64,000 bases of DNA from Candidatus Fermentithermobacillaceae bacterium (GTDB lineage: Bacteria > Bacillota > Sulfobacillia > Fermentithermobacillales > Fermentithermobacillaceae), in contig DULO01000130.1 in the NCBI GenBank assembly GCA_012840345.1, forward strand, positions 19,383-83,382. The letters are read 5' to 3'. A program made the position numbers and the translations under genes. Below are positions 8,820 to 18,182 of this stretch, piece after piece; position 1 is the stretch's first letter, and each line of letters begins with the position of its first letter. The notes under the pieces were generated by a model. That model made no database searches. It was given only the letters and a program-made list of their open reading frames with translations, and was not told where the DNA came from.

Positions 8820-10708
8820 CCGTCAAACTGAGCGATGTAAAGTCTCCCGCGGATCTTCGCCGCATGTCTTTGGCGGAACTAAAAGCCTTGGCAAAGGAAA
8901 TACGCGAGAAGATAGTAGAGACCGTAGCGGCCAACGGCGGCCATTTGGCTTCGTCCCTAGGCGTAGTGGAGCTCACTTTGGCGCTCCATACAGTCTTCGA
9001 CACGCCGCAAGACAAGATAGTGTGGGACGTGGGGCATCAGAGTTACGCTCACAAGCTTGTCACGGGAAGGTACGACCGGTTCTCCACACTCAGGAAGTTT
9101 GGCGGCCTGTCCGGTTTTCCCAAGCGGCAGGAAAGCCCTTACGACGTCTACGACACCGGCCACGCCTCGGGTTCCATATCTTTTGCCCTTGGTCTCGCCA
9201 AGGCCAGAGATCTAAGAGGCGGAGACGAGAACATCGTTGTTGTGATCGGGGACGGCGCCCTTACGTCGGGTGTGGCGTTTGAGGGTCTAAACAACGCGGG
9301 CGAGCACCGCACAAGACTTATCGTCATCTTAAACGACAACTCCATGTCCATTTCAGAAAACGTGGGCGGCATTTCTTACTATCTCACCACGCTCAGGATG
9401 GCTCCACTCTATAGGTCCACCAAGGCCCGGTTTGAGAAGGTCCTTAGGACCATGCCCAACCTCGGGACGCGGGCTGTAAACCTGTTAAAGCGCCTTAAGG
9501 GAGGGCTTAAGCACTTCCTGTTCCCCGAAGCGTGGTTTGAGTCTTTTGGGTTTAGGTACTACGGTCCTATAGACGGCCACGATATCGAGGCGCTACAGAA
9601 GGTCCTTGGGGAAGCCAAGCACCTAAACGAGCCGGTCATAGTCCATGTGGTGACAAAGAAGGGCAAGGGCTATCCGCCCGCCGAGAACGAGCCCGAGAAG
9701 TACCACGGACCGGGTCCCTTTGACCCCGCCACAGGCACGATTCGCGTAAGTGAGGGGCCCCCGTATTGGAACAAGGTGTTCGGCGAGGCAGTGAAGCACT
9801 TCGCTTCGCAAGACAAGAGAGTGGTCGCCATAACAGCGGCCATGTCAGACGGGACGGGACTGGACGCGTTCAAGAAAGCTTTTCCCGACCGCTTCTTTGA
9901 CGTAGGGATAGCCGAAAGCCACGCGGTCACCTACGCGGCCGGATTAGCCCAGGGCGGGATGATTCCGGTCGTCGCCATATACTCCACTTTCCTCCAGAGG
10001 GCCTACGACCAAATCATTCAAGACGTCGCCCTGCAGAAGCTAAAGGTTGTGTTTGCCATTGACAGGGCAGGGATAGTCGGCGAGGACGGCGAAACCCATC
10101 ATGGTGAGTTCGACCTAAGCTATCTGCGCCCGGTACCGGGTATGACCGTGATGGCGCCCAAGGACGAGCGCGAGTTGGTGGACATGCTTTATACGGCGCT
10201 GAACCTTCCGGGACCCAGCGCCATAAGGTACCCGAGAGGACGAGCCACGGGCGTTCCCTACAAGGAGGCGTTGGAGGCACCGAGCCTCTTGGAAGTAGGG
10301 AAGGCCGAGGTGTTGGCGTTGGGCAGAGACGCCAACCTCGTCGCCATCGGAAGCATGGTGGTTCCGGCCTTAGAGTGCAGGGAACTCCTAAAACAAGAGG
10401 GCATTTCTTGCGGAGTTGTAAACGCCCGTTTCGTGAGTCCTTTGGACACCGAACTCATGGCGAGCCTTCTGCGTTCGGCTCCGCTTTTTGTGTTGGAGGA
10501 GAACGTTTCCACCGGGGGGCTCGGCGAGGCGGTTGAGGCAGTGGCCGCTTCCATGCCGTCGGCCTCACACGGTGTGTTCAAGATGGCCTTGCCGGTTGCC
10601 TTCCTGCCCCACGGCAGCCAGGAGGTCCTAAGGCAATCGGTCGGGTTGGACGCGAAGTCTATAGCAAAGAGGGTCATGGAGGCTATCGGGAGAAAAGATG
10701 ACCGTTGA
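8816..10708 (+). CDS. dxs: 1-deoxy-D-xylulose-5-phosphate synthase
   Basis: Dxs condenses pyruvate and glyceraldehyde 3-phosphate in the first step of the MEP isoprenoid pathway, using thiamine diphosphate. At 630 residues it has the expected length. The N-terminal domain has the His motif WDVGHQSYAHKLVTGR and the cofactor motif GDGALTSGVAFEGLNNAG. The pyrimidine-binding domain has DRAGIVGEDGETHHGEFDLSYL. The C-terminal transketolase domain is complete. It overlaps oapA by 4 nt and nadK by 11 nt. Confidence 0.97.
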   Translation: MTVKLSDVKSPADLRRMSLAELKALAKEIREKIVETVAANGGHLASSLGVVELTLALHTVFDTPQDKIVWDVGHQSYAHKLVTGRYDRFSTLRKFGGLSGFPKRQESPYDVYDTGHASGSISFALGLAKARDLRGGDENIVVVIGDGALTSGVAFEGLNNAGEHRTRLIVILNDNSMSISENVGGISYYLTTLRMAPLYRSTKARFEKVLRTMPNLGTRAVNLLKRLKGGLKHFLFPEAWFESFGFRYYGPIDGHDIEALQKVLGEAKHLNEPVIVHVVTKKGKGYPPAENEPEKYHGPGPFDPATGTIRVSEGPPYWNKVFGEAVKHFASQDKRVVAITAAMSDGTGLDAFKKAFPDRFFDVGIAESHAVTYAAGLAQGGMIPVVAIYSTFLQRAYDQIIQDVALQKLKVVFAIDRAGIVGEDGETHHGEFDLSYLRPVPGMTVMAPKDERELVDMLYTALNLPGPSAIRYPRGRATGVPYKEALEAPSLLEVGKAEVLALGRDANLVAIGSMVVPALECRELLKQEGISCGVVNARFVSPLDTELMASLLRSAPLFVLEENVSTGGLGEAVEAVAASMPSASHGVFKMALPVAFLPHGSQEVLRQSVGLDAKSIAKRVMEAIGRKDDR

Positions 10709-11585
10709 TACGGGGCCAGAGGCCATAGGAATCTATCCAAACATAACGAAAGAAGGAGCCCTTCAGGCGTCCATAGACTTATTGGACTGGCTACCGGGCC
10801 ATGGGTTCAAAGGCTATCTTCCGCCTTGTCTCGCGGCTATGGTAGGGCGGCCGCGAAACGGCTTGTCCCTTTCGGAATGGGCTCATACCGTGCGTTTCGG
10901 AGTGGTGCTGGGAGGAGACGGCACCTTGCTGGGGGCGGCCAGGGTCTTGGGGTCGACAGGCGTCCCGTTGTTGGGAGTAAACCTCGGTCACTTTGGTTTC
11001 TTGACGGAAGTTGAGGCGGACAAGCTTTTTGAGACCTTGCCCGGGTTCCTAAGCGGGCAATTTCAGAGAGAAGAACGGATCATGTTGTGGGCGGAGGTCG
11101 AACGTGAGGGACAAGTGGTCTTTTCCAGCCTCGCCGTGAACGAGGCCGCCGTCGTGAAGGGGCCTTTCGGGCGGATGACCGCGCTTACGCTCAGGGTGTC
11201 AGGACTTGAGGTAGACACCTATTTTGCCGACGGCATCATCATCTCCACCCCGACAGGTTCCACGGCGTACTCGCTCTCGGCCGGAGGACCCATAGTGTCT
11301 CCCCAAGTAAACGCGTTCATATTGACGCCGGTGTGCCCCCACACCTTATATTCCAGATCGATGGTGGTACCGTCCGGCGATACCTGTGAGATCCAGGTGG
11401 AGGAAACGAGCCAGTCCACTATGCTTTCCATTGACGGACAGGAATTCCTGTCGCTTCAAAGAGGCGACAAGGTCAGGGTTTCCACTTCGGGCAAAAAGGT
11501 GACTTTGTTGAGGAGTAAAGACTGGTCCTTTTACGAGGTCTTGCGAAGAAAGCTGAAGGAGGGGGCAGATAGGCTCCCGCGGTGA
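10698..11585 (+). CDS. nadK: NAD kinase
   Basis: NadK phosphorylates NAD+ to NADP+. The 295-residue protein shows the GGDGTLLGAAR motif near residue 75, the NEAAV segment, and the substrate loop STPTGSTAYSLSAGGPIV. A C-terminal beta-rich domain follows. It starts inside the end of dxs. In many Bacillota tlyA lies between dxs and nadK; here it is absent. Length and motifs are standard. Confidence 0.95.
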   Translation: MTVDTGPEAIGIYPNITKEGALQASIDLLDWLPGHGFKGYLPPCLAAMVGRPRNGLSLSEWAHTVRFGVVLGGDGTLLGAARVLGSTGVPLLGVNLGHFGFLTEVEADKLFETLPGFLSGQFQREERIMLWAEVEREGQVVFSSLAVNEAAVVKGPFGRMTALTLRVSGLEVDTYFADGIIISTPTGSTAYSLSAGGPIVSPQVNAFILTPVCPHTLYSRSMVVPSGDTCEIQVEETSQSTMLSIDGQEFLSLQRGDKVRVSTSGKKVTLLRSKDWSFYEVLRRKLKEGADRLPR

Positions 11586-11624
11586 TTTGGCGCCCTGAAC
11601 ACCTCTTTTCGGGGGGAGTTTGTT

Positions 11625-12080
11625 TTGAAATCCAAGAGGCAGATGAGGATCATAGAGCTCGTGTCCCAAAACGTGATCACGAGCCAGGAAGCGCTGTGCG
11701 AGGCCCTTGCCAAGGAAGGAATCAAAGTCACTCAAGCCACTGTGTCCCGGGATGTCAAAGAACTTAACTTGGTCAGAGTCCCCGCGGGAGACGGAAGGTA
11801 CAAGTACGCGCTTATGCCGGGCGACCCTTCCACGGTCTACAGGGACAGGTTCCGCCGCCTGTTTGCCGATTGCTGCATCAGCATCGGGAAATCAGGTAAC
11901 ATAATTCTGGTCAAGACCTTAAGCGGAGCCGCTTCGGCCGTGGGTGAAGCGGTGGACGGTTTGAACCTGGACGGGATCCTGGGGACTGTCGCCGGGGACG
12001 ACGCTCTCTTGGTGGTAGTCGCCGAAGAAGCGAATCCTGAGGACGTTCTTGTAACTTTGCGGAAGATAGCCGGGTTATGA
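11625..12080 (+). CDS. argR: arginine repressor ArgR/AhrC
   Basis: ArgR binds arginine and controls arginine biosynthesis and catabolism genes. The TTG start at 11625 follows GGGGGAG by 7-8 nt. The 151-residue protein has an N-terminal winged helix (VTQATVSRDVKELNLVRV) and the C-terminal hexamerisation and arginine-binding domain with GTVAGDDALLVV. It lies between nadK and recN as in most Bacillota. No arginine genes are in the window. Confidence 0.95.
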   Translation: MKSKRQMRIIELVSQNVITSQEALCEALAKEGIKVTQATVSRDVKELNLVRVPAGDGRYKYALMPGDPSTVYRDRFRRLFADCCISIGKSGNIILVKTLSGAASAVGEAVDGLNLDGILGTVAGDDALLVVVAEEANPEDVLVTLRKIAGL

Positions 12081-12084
12081 CGTT

Positions 12085-13818
12085 ATGCTGCAGTATCTAC
12101 GGATAAAGAATTTTGGGATATTCCAAGACGCCGAAGTTGAGCTTGGCCCCGGCTTGTCCACGTTCACCGGCGAGACAGGCGCCGGCAAGTCAATGATCGT
12201 GGACGCAGTGCTGTCTTGCCTTGGGCAGAGGACCTCCAAGGATTTCATCAGGGCGGGGGAAGAACGGGCCGTGGTTGAGCTGCTCGCGGGCCGTCCTCCG
12301 GCCGACGCCGGCACGGAAGAAGATGATATCCTGTCCTCGATCTTAGGGGACCAGGAAGACTTGGTGTTGCAGAGGGACATCCTCCTAGACCGTTCTTACA
12401 TGAGGGTGAACGGCAAGATCGTGTCCTCCGGGATGGCCCAGGAAATCGGTTCACGGTTGGTAGACGTCCACGGGCAACAGGAACACCATTCTCTCATGCG
12501 GCCCCAGAACTACCTGGCCATCCTCGATTCCATGGACCGCCCGCGCCTCGCTCCCCTTCGACGAAAGTTTCTCGAGCTGTACCGCCAGAGGCAGAGCATT
12601 TTGGCCGAGATTCAGGAGCTGGGAAGGGGAGGGCCCGAGAGGCAGCGGGAGATAGACCTTCTCACCTACCAGGTTGACGAGATAGCCTCCTCGAAGATCC
12701 GCGTGGGCGAAGAAGCGGAACTCCGCTCCGAGTATCAGGTGTTGTCATCTCAAAAACGTTTGATCGAGCTCGCGCAGACCGCCTACAGCTTGCTGTACGC
12801 GTCCCCGCGCGGGCAAGAGTCCGCCATTGACCAGGTAAGCCAAGGGTTGTCCGCGCTAAAGAAAGCTTCCGCCATCGATCCTGCCGCGTCTTGTGCCTAC
12901 GAATCGCTTGAAGAGGCCTATTATACATTGGAAGCGGCTTTGGATTCTTTGCGGGATTACCAAAAGAAGCTTTCTCTGCAGCCCGACCGGCTGAACCAGG
13001 TCAGCGAACGCCTAGACTTGCTCCAAAAACTAAAATCCAAGTACGGAGAGACCGAAGAGGCCATCCTCGCGTACGAAAAAACCGCTCGCCAAAACCTTCA
13101 CCGGCTCTTGCACGCCGAGGAGGCCCTGGGAAACCTCAGAGATGAACTGAGGCAGGTAGAGGAGCAAATGGCGAAGGCGGGTTCCGCCATAACCGCCATA
13201 CGGAAAGAACTGGCCCAAGATATGTCTCGTCACGTCACTGCCACAATAAAGGAACTGGGAATGCCGGGCGGCACGTTTATTGCCCGGGTGGACCACGAAG
13301 AGGACGCCCAAGGAGTCCTAGTGGAGGACAAGAGGCTCAGGGTTTTCCCCGAAGGCTTCGACAAAGTGAGTTTCCTCTTCTCGGCCAACTTGGGGGAAGC
13401 GCCCTTGCCCGTAAACAAGGTGGCGTCGGGCGGAGAGTTATCCCGGCTCATGCTGGCCATAAAGTCGCACCTGGAAGAAAACGACCCTGTGCCGACTCTC
13501 ATTTTTGACGAAATTGACGCCGGCATAGGCGGTGACGCTGGACAAGCCGTGGCTGAAAAATTATGGAAATTAGGAAGGCGCCACCAAGTCCTCTGCGTTA
13601 CCCATCTTGCTTCTATCGCCGCTTTCGCGGACCATCACTACGTCGTTGAAAAAAGCGAGATAGATGGTAGAACGGTCGCCAACGTCAGGCTCTTGTCTCA
13701 AGAAGGCAGAGTAGCCGAGATCGCCCGCATGCTTAGCGGCTCCAGTTTGTCAATTTCCTCGGATCATGCCAGGGAGCTTCTGAGATCAGCCCAGGAAAAG
13801 AAGGCTCTTTTGGACTGA
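12085..13818 (+). CDS. recN: DNA repair protein RecN
   Basis: RecN is an SMC-like ATPase that acts early in double-strand break repair. The 577-residue protein has the Walker A motif GETGAGKS near residue 30, two coiled-coil segments in the middle, the ABC signature SGGELSRLMLAIK near residue 450 and Walker B LIFDEIDAGIGGDAG. It starts 4 nt after argR. Length is typical. Confidence 0.96.
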   Translation: MLQYLRIKNFGIFQDAEVELGPGLSTFTGETGAGKSMIVDAVLSCLGQRTSKDFIRAGEERAVVELLAGRPPADAGTEEDDILSSILGDQEDLVLQRDILLDRSYMRVNGKIVSSGMAQEIGSRLVDVHGQQEHHSLMRPQNYLAILDSMDRPRLAPLRRKFLELYRQRQSILAEIQELGRGGPERQREIDLLTYQVDEIASSKIRVGEEAELRSEYQVLSSQKRLIELAQTAYSLLYASPRGQESAIDQVSQGLSALKKASAIDPAASCAYESLEEAYYTLEAALDSLRDYQKKLSLQPDRLNQVSERLDLLQKLKSKYGETEEAILAYEKTARQNLHRLLHAEEALGNLRDELRQVEEQMAKAGSAITAIRKELAQDMSRHVTATIKELGMPGGTFIARVDHEEDAQGVLVEDKRLRVFPEGFDKVSFLFSANLGEAPLPVNKVASGGELSRLMLAIKSHLEENDPVPTLIFDEIDAGIGGDAGQAVAEKLWKLGRRHQVLCVTHLASIAAFADHHYVVEKSEIDGRTVANVRLLSQEGRVAEIARMLSGSSLSISSDHARELLRSAQEKKALLD

Positions 13819-13926
13819 GCCCATCCTCCGCTTTCCATCGCTTACTCTCTCTGACGCAATAAATGACCTACTTACGGTAAACCTTATTACCTGTAGTCAT
13901 CGGCGGCGAGAGGAGAGTGGCTCAAA

Positions 13927-15258
13927 ATGCCAAAAGAACGCGCAAAAAGAATCGCCGGTATCATTATTTGCGTTTTCATAGCTCTAATTACCGCTTCTAA
14001 TCCGTTTCGATTAGCTTATTCTTTCCCGGAAGCCATCACTTTGCTCACGGGACAGGATTTTGTCGTTGACACGGGCTATCCGGTCGTGTCGGTATCGTCG
14101 GGCGAAAGCGGAAAAGGATCTTCATGGCCGTGGGGCGATCTCACAACCCGACTGACTATGGATACCGAGAAACCGGGCGAGTACTCCATCGTTTTTAAGC
14201 TTTTCGGCATCATACCTTTGAGAAGAGTCTCATTGACCGTGGCCGAACCCATAATGGTGGTTCCCGGAGGACATTCAATCGGTGTGGTTCTTCGCAGTTC
14301 GGGTTTGGTCATAACAGGACTGTGCCCTGTTCTCACCATCGACGGAAAAGAAGTATGGCCGGCCAAATCCGCCGGGCTGGAACCCGGCGACGTGATTCTG
14401 GCTGTCGGCGATAGGCGCGTCTCGACCAAAGAAGAGCTGGCTATCTTGGTGGACGAGGCCGGACGGGCCGGGGAATGGGTGGACCTCCTTGTGGAGAAAA
14501 CTGACGGCTCCGCCGTTCACCGCGCTCTCATGCCGGTGAGGAACAAGTACGGCGGTTTTAACATTGGCCTATATGTCAAAGACGCCCTGGCCGGCGTGGG
14601 CACACTTACTTTTTACGAGCCGGGGACAGGGCTCTACGCGGCTTTGGGCCACGTCATATCGGAAGGAGACTCCAGGCGTCCCGTTACCATGAAGCAAGGG
14701 CATATTGTGAGAGCCACAGTCACCGGAGTCCAGCCCAGCAAGAAGGGCCAGCCCGGCGAGGTGTTGGGCACTTTCGTCGAGGGTCAGGATGTTATCGGCA
14801 ACATATTGAAGAATGGTGATTGCGGGATTTCGGGCATCCTCAGCGCTTTGCCGGAAAACCCTTACTACCCTGAGCCCATTCCTTTGGGGTTGGAAAGCAA
14901 GCTCAAAACCGGGCCGGCCGAAGTGCTGACAACGGTGAACGGGACAACGATAGAGAGGTTTTCCATTGAGATCCAACAAGTATTTGGCAGCTCATCGCCT
15001 TCGTCAAAGGGTTTTTTAATCAAAATAACCGATCCCAGGCTCTTGTCGCTGACAGGAGGGATCGTCCAGGGTATGAGCGGGAGCCCCATAATTCAAGACG
15101 GCTACTTGGTGGGCGCCATAACCCACGTGCTCGTCAACGACCCGACCAGAGGATACGGGACTTTCGCCGAATGGATGGCCAGGGACTCTCACATGATGTC
15201 GTCTCCCGCCGCTAGAGCGGATTTTGAGGCCGCCGCGGCGACCGCGGCGAAAAGGTAA
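13927..15258 (+). CDS. spoIVB: SpoIVB peptidase (S55 family)
   Basis: SpoIVB is secreted by the forespore and triggers pro-sigma-K processing in the mother cell. The 443-residue protein has an N-terminal membrane/signal segment (residues 10-30), a PDZ domain (about 110-200: PAKSAGLEPGDVILAVGDRRV), and an S55 serine peptidase domain with the catalytic histidine in AALGHVI and serine in QGMSGSPIIQDG. The ATG follows GAGAGGAG. It directly precedes spo0A, as in nearly all endospore formers. Confidence 0.96.
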   Translation: MPKERAKRIAGIIICVFIALITASNPFRLAYSFPEAITLLTGQDFVVDTGYPVVSVSSGESGKGSSWPWGDLTTRLTMDTEKPGEYSIVFKLFGIIPLRRVSLTVAEPIMVVPGGHSIGVVLRSSGLVITGLCPVLTIDGKEVWPAKSAGLEPGDVILAVGDRRVSTKEELAILVDEAGRAGEWVDLLVEKTDGSAVHRALMPVRNKYGGFNIGLYVKDALAGVGTLTFYEPGTGLYAALGHVISEGDSRRPVTMKQGHIVRATVTGVQPSKKGQPGEVLGTFVEGQDVIGNILKNGDCGISGILSALPENPYYPEPIPLGLESKLKTGPAEVLTTVNGTTIERFSIEIQQVFGSSSPSSKGFLIKITDPRLLSLTGGIVQGMSGSPIIQDGYLVGAITHVLVNDPTRGYGTFAEWMARDSHMMSSPAARADFEAAAATAAKR

Positions 15259-15282
15259 GTGACAAAATACTCATATTTCATA

Positions 15283-15309
15283 TTGTGCTCCCCCCACAAT
15301 TGGTATAAT
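15283..15309 (+). promoter_or_regulatory. candidate promoter of spo0A
   Basis: A perfect TATAAT (15304-15309) lies in the spoIVB-spo0A gap about 67 nt before the spo0A start. The best -35 is TTGTGC (15283-15288) with a short 15-nt spacer, so the -35 is weak and activation may be needed. I could not recognise a clear sigma-H site or 0A box here. Confidence 0.45.
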
Positions 15310-15375
15310 ATGGGTGCTGGAGATAGGCCGGACCGCAATCGGCACGGTAACCACCAGGGCTTAGGGGGAGGAGAC

Positions 15376-16143
15376 TTGGAGTTGCATAAAATCAGGGTAC
15401 TGATCGCCGACGATAACAAGGAGTTTGCGGGCCTCTTGAAAGAGTATTTGGACAGGCAAGATGATGTAGAAGTGGTCGGAACGGCTCATAACGGTTTGGA
15501 AGCGCTTCAGGCAATCAAGGATACAGAGCCGGAAGTAGTGGTCCTCGACATCATCATGCCCTATCTGGACGGGATCGGGGTTCTGGAAAGGCTGGCCAGG
15601 ACCGAGGAAGGACCGCGTCCCAAGATCGTTATGCTTACCGCGTTTGGGCAGGAATCCATAACCCACCGGGTCCTTGAGCTGGGAGCCGATTACTACATAC
15701 TAAAGCCCTTTGACTTTGACATACTCGCCGAACGGCTGCGTCAGCTGTTCAACAAACAAGGGCAGGCGCCCCGAGCCTTGGCGGTAAAGGATAGAGACAG
15801 GAACCAAGATTCTAAAGTAACCGCAATCATGCATGAATTAGGGATACCGGCGCACATCAAGGGTTACTTGTACTTAAGAGACGCGATCGTGATGGTCGTC
15901 AACAGGGTCGACCTCTTGTCCAAGATCACGAAAGAGCTGTACCCGACCATCGCGGAGAAGTACCTCACCACGCCGAGCAGAGTGGAAAGGGCCATAAGGC
16001 ACGCTATCGAGGTGGCGTGGGACAGGGGCAATATGGACTTCATCCAGAGGGTATTTGGCCACACCATTAGCCAAGAGAAAGGCAAACCCACCAACTCCGA
16101 GTTCATAGCGATGGTGGCTGATAGGCTACGGTTAGGTGCCTGA
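15376..16143 (+). CDS. spo0A: sporulation master response regulator Spo0A
   Basis: Spo0A is the phosphorelay response regulator that starts sporulation. The track ORF starts at 15259, but TTG 15376 lies just after GGGGGAGGAG and gives [14 protein letters not shown], 255 residues, the usual size; TTG 15382 is also possible. The receiver domain shows the acidic pair ADDN, the phospho-acceptor in [12 protein letters not shown], and LKPFD. The C-terminal Spo0A-specific DNA-binding domain contains [20 protein letters not shown]. It follows spoIVB. Confidence 0.96.
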   Translation: MELHKIRVLIADDNKEFAGLLKEYLDRQDDVEVVGTAHNGLEALQAIKDTEPEVVVLDIIMPYLDGIGVLERLARTEEGPRPKIVMLTAFGQESITHRVLELGADYYILKPFDFDILAERLRQLFNKQGQAPRALAVKDRDRNQDSKVTAIMHELGIPAHIKGYLYLRDAIVMVVNRVDLLSKITKELYPTIAEKYLTTPSRVERAIRHAIEVAWDRGNMDFIQRVFGHTISQEKGKPTNSEFIAMVADRLRLGA

Positions 16144-16182
16144 GCGGTTTGTACGTGAAAAAATGTGCAAGAAGGAACGCGT

Positions 16183-16214
16183 CTCCGCCCTGTAGAAAAC
16201 TCTATAGGGCGGAG
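16183..16214 (+). promoter_or_regulatory. hairpin that sequesters the SD of the sigma-54 activator gene
   Basis: CTCCGCCCTGTAG (16183-16195) pairs over 13 bp, with one G-T wobble, to CTATAGGGCGGAG (16202-16214) around a 6-nt loop. The right arm contains the first four bases of GGAGGTG, the SD of the gene starting at 16225. There is no T run, so it does not look like an ordinary spo0A terminator. Confidence 0.6.
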
Positions 16215-16224
16215 GTGTTCTAGT

Positions 16225-17952
16225 GTGCAGGATTCTGCAAGGACCCAGCTGCTCGACCTCATCCTGAATTCGACTCACGATGCCATCGTGGCGGTCGACA
16301 AGGATTTCCGCATTTTTGTTTTTAACCCAGCCGCGGAGAAGATATCGGGGATCCCTGCCTCACAGGCTTTGGGCAGGGACGTAAGGGACGTGATCGACAC
16401 CACGCGTCTCGACCTAGTTGTCCGCACAGGGAATCCCGAACTGAACCAGGTGCAGGTCATAGGAAACACTACCATCGTCACAAACCGTGTCCCCGTGCGC
16501 GGCCCGGACGGCGAAGTATTAGGCGCCGTGGCCGTGTTCCGTGATATCACCGATGTGAAGAACCTGGCCGAAGAGATAACCAACTTAAGGCAGGTCAAAA
16601 CCCTCCTGTCCGCCATAATCAACGCCACTCAAGACGCCATATCCGTAGTTGACGCTCAAGGGATAGGAATCCTCATCAATCCAGCCTATACGCGCATCAC
16701 GGGGCTCACCGAGAAAGACGTTATCGGAAAGCCCGCAACCGTGGACATCGCCGAAGGCCCGAGCATGCACATGCAAGTCCTGCGTACCCGGAAACCCGTG
16801 AAAAACGTTCCCATGAAAGTGGGACCCATGCGGAGGCCGGTGGTGGTGACTGTCGATCCTGTGATGGTCGGCGACGAGTTGGTGGGAAGCGTCGGCGTGA
16901 TTCGCGACGTTTCCGAGATCATGAGCCTCAATGAAGAACTGGAGCGGATGAAGAAAATCGTCAGGGAACTCGAGGCCAAGTACACCTTCGATGACATCGT
17001 CTCCAGGAGCCCTCTTATAATAGGGGCTATCGAGCAGGCGAAAAGAGTGGCGGGCACTTCGGTGACCGTGCTATTGAGGGGCGAAAGCGGCACCGGGAAA
17101 GAGTTGTTCGCCCATGCGTTGCACAGCGCTTCACCGAGAAGAAACAGGCCTTTTGTCCGGGTCAACTGCGCGGCGCTTACCGAAAGCCTCCTAGAATCCG
17201 AGCTGTTTGGATACGTGGACGGAGCTTTTACCGGTGCCAGGAGAGGCGGGCGGAGGGGCCTGTTTGAGGAGGCTGAAGGAGGCACCCTTTTCCTAGATGA
17301 GATAGGGGTCATGAACCTGGCTTCCCAAGCCAGTCTCCTTAGGGTGCTCCAGGAGAAGGAAATCGTAAAGGTGGGGGCGGCTAAACCCACCTCCGTGGAC
17401 GTCAGAGTGATAGCCGCCACCAACGTTTCTCTGGAGCAACTGGTCGCCGAGGGGAAGTTCAGGGAAGACCTCTACTACCGGCTGAACGTGATCCCCATTT
17501 TCATCCCGCCCCTTCGGCAGCGGGTGGAAGACATCCCGGATTTGTGCGAGCACCTTATTAGAAGGCTTAACCAAGAGTACGGTCGTAGGGTTACCGGCAT
17601 TGACCCCCGGGTGCTGGAGATGTTCAAGAGCTACAAGTGGCCGGGCAACGTGCGGGAACTGGAAAACGTCCTCGGGCGGGCCATGATAAACATGCGCTAC
17701 CAGGAAGAGATAATCGAGCCCCGCCACGTGCCTCCGATGGTGTCGCCCGCGGATGGACCCAGCGCCGTTGTTTCCGGGGACATCCCCGATCATCCCGTGG
17801 GAACTCTCGCCGAGACCATAAACGAGGCCGAGAAGAGGGTCATTCAGAACGCGCTCCAGAAAACCCAGGGCAATAAAACAAAGGCAGCCAGGCTTTTGGG
17901 CATAAGCATCAGGAGTCTCTACAACAAAATAGACAAGTACGAAATCGTTTAA
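16225..17952 (+). CDS. PAS-domain sigma-54-dependent activator (BkdR/RocR-like)
   Basis: This is a bacterial enhancer-binding protein that opens sigma-54 promoters by ATP hydrolysis. GTG 16225 follows GGAGGTG by 7 nt, giving 575 residues. Two PAS domains (about 8-115 and 125-235) precede a short coiled coil and an AAA+ domain with GESGTGKE, the sigma-54 contact loop GAFTGA, and [10 protein letters not shown]. The C-terminus is a Fis-type helix-turn-helix ([20 protein letters not shown]). The gene stands directly upstream of a perfect -24/-12 promoter for an amino-acid catabolic operon, so local control is very likely. The PAS signal is unknown. Confidence 0.92.
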   Translation: MQDSARTQLLDLILNSTHDAIVAVDKDFRIFVFNPAAEKISGIPASQALGRDVRDVIDTTRLDLVVRTGNPELNQVQVIGNTTIVTNRVPVRGPDGEVLGAVAVFRDITDVKNLAEEITNLRQVKTLLSAIINATQDAISVVDAQGIGILINPAYTRITGLTEKDVIGKPATVDIAEGPSMHMQVLRTRKPVKNVPMKVGPMRRPVVVTVDPVMVGDELVGSVGVIRDVSEIMSLNEELERMKKIVRELEAKYTFDDIVSRSPLIIGAIEQAKRVAGTSVTVLLRGESGTGKELFAHALHSASPRRNRPFVRVNCAALTESLLESELFGYVDGAFTGARRGGRRGLFEEAEGGTLFLDEIGVMNLASQASLLRVLQEKEIVKVGAAKPTSVDVRVIAATNVSLEQLVAEGKFREDLYYRLNVIPIFIPPLRQRVEDIPDLCEHLIRRLNQEYGRRVTGIDPRVLEMFKSYKWPGNVRELENVLGRAMINMRYQEEIIEPRHVPPMVSPADGPSAVVSGDIPDHPVGTLAETINEAEKRVIQNALQKTQGNKTKAARLLGISIRSLYNKIDKYEIV

Positions 17953-17965
17953 GCATTGTACGATT

Positions 17966-17975
17966 CTGCATGCAG
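17966..17975. promoter_or_regulatory. palindrome, candidate activator binding site
   Basis: CTGCATGCAG is a perfect 10-bp palindrome about 155-165 nt upstream of the -24 element. That is a normal distance for an enhancer site of a sigma-54 activator. No second copy was found, so the assignment is speculative. Confidence 0.25.
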
Positions 17976-18130
17976 TATTGATGTACCGTGAAGGAATCTA
18001 CATAGTCCCTCCCTTTCGCGTTTTGGCGGAACGGGTCGCCGGTTTGAACACGACGCGGGCAAACGTAAGGGAACCAGGTTTTTGACTTGAGCGGCGAGTC
18101 CATAACCGGCGTTCCGACTCTTCGGTATCC

Positions 18131-18147
18131 TTGGCACGATTCTTGCA
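18131..18147 (+). promoter_or_regulatory. sigma-54 (-24/-12) promoter of the branched-chain catabolic operon
   Basis: TTGGCACGATTCTTGCA matches the RpoN consensus TGGCAC-N5-TTGC at every conserved base, with exactly 10 nt between GG and GC. It lies about 35 nt before the kinase gene and after the activator gene. Confidence 0.92.
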
Positions 18148-18182
18148 TTGGACGTACGTGGGCACCGATTGGAGGGATGACG

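Noticed and set aside
16183-16214. Hairpin as a spo0A terminator
   Set aside because: No T run follows the stem and it contains the next gene's SD; control of translation fits better, though termination is not excluded.
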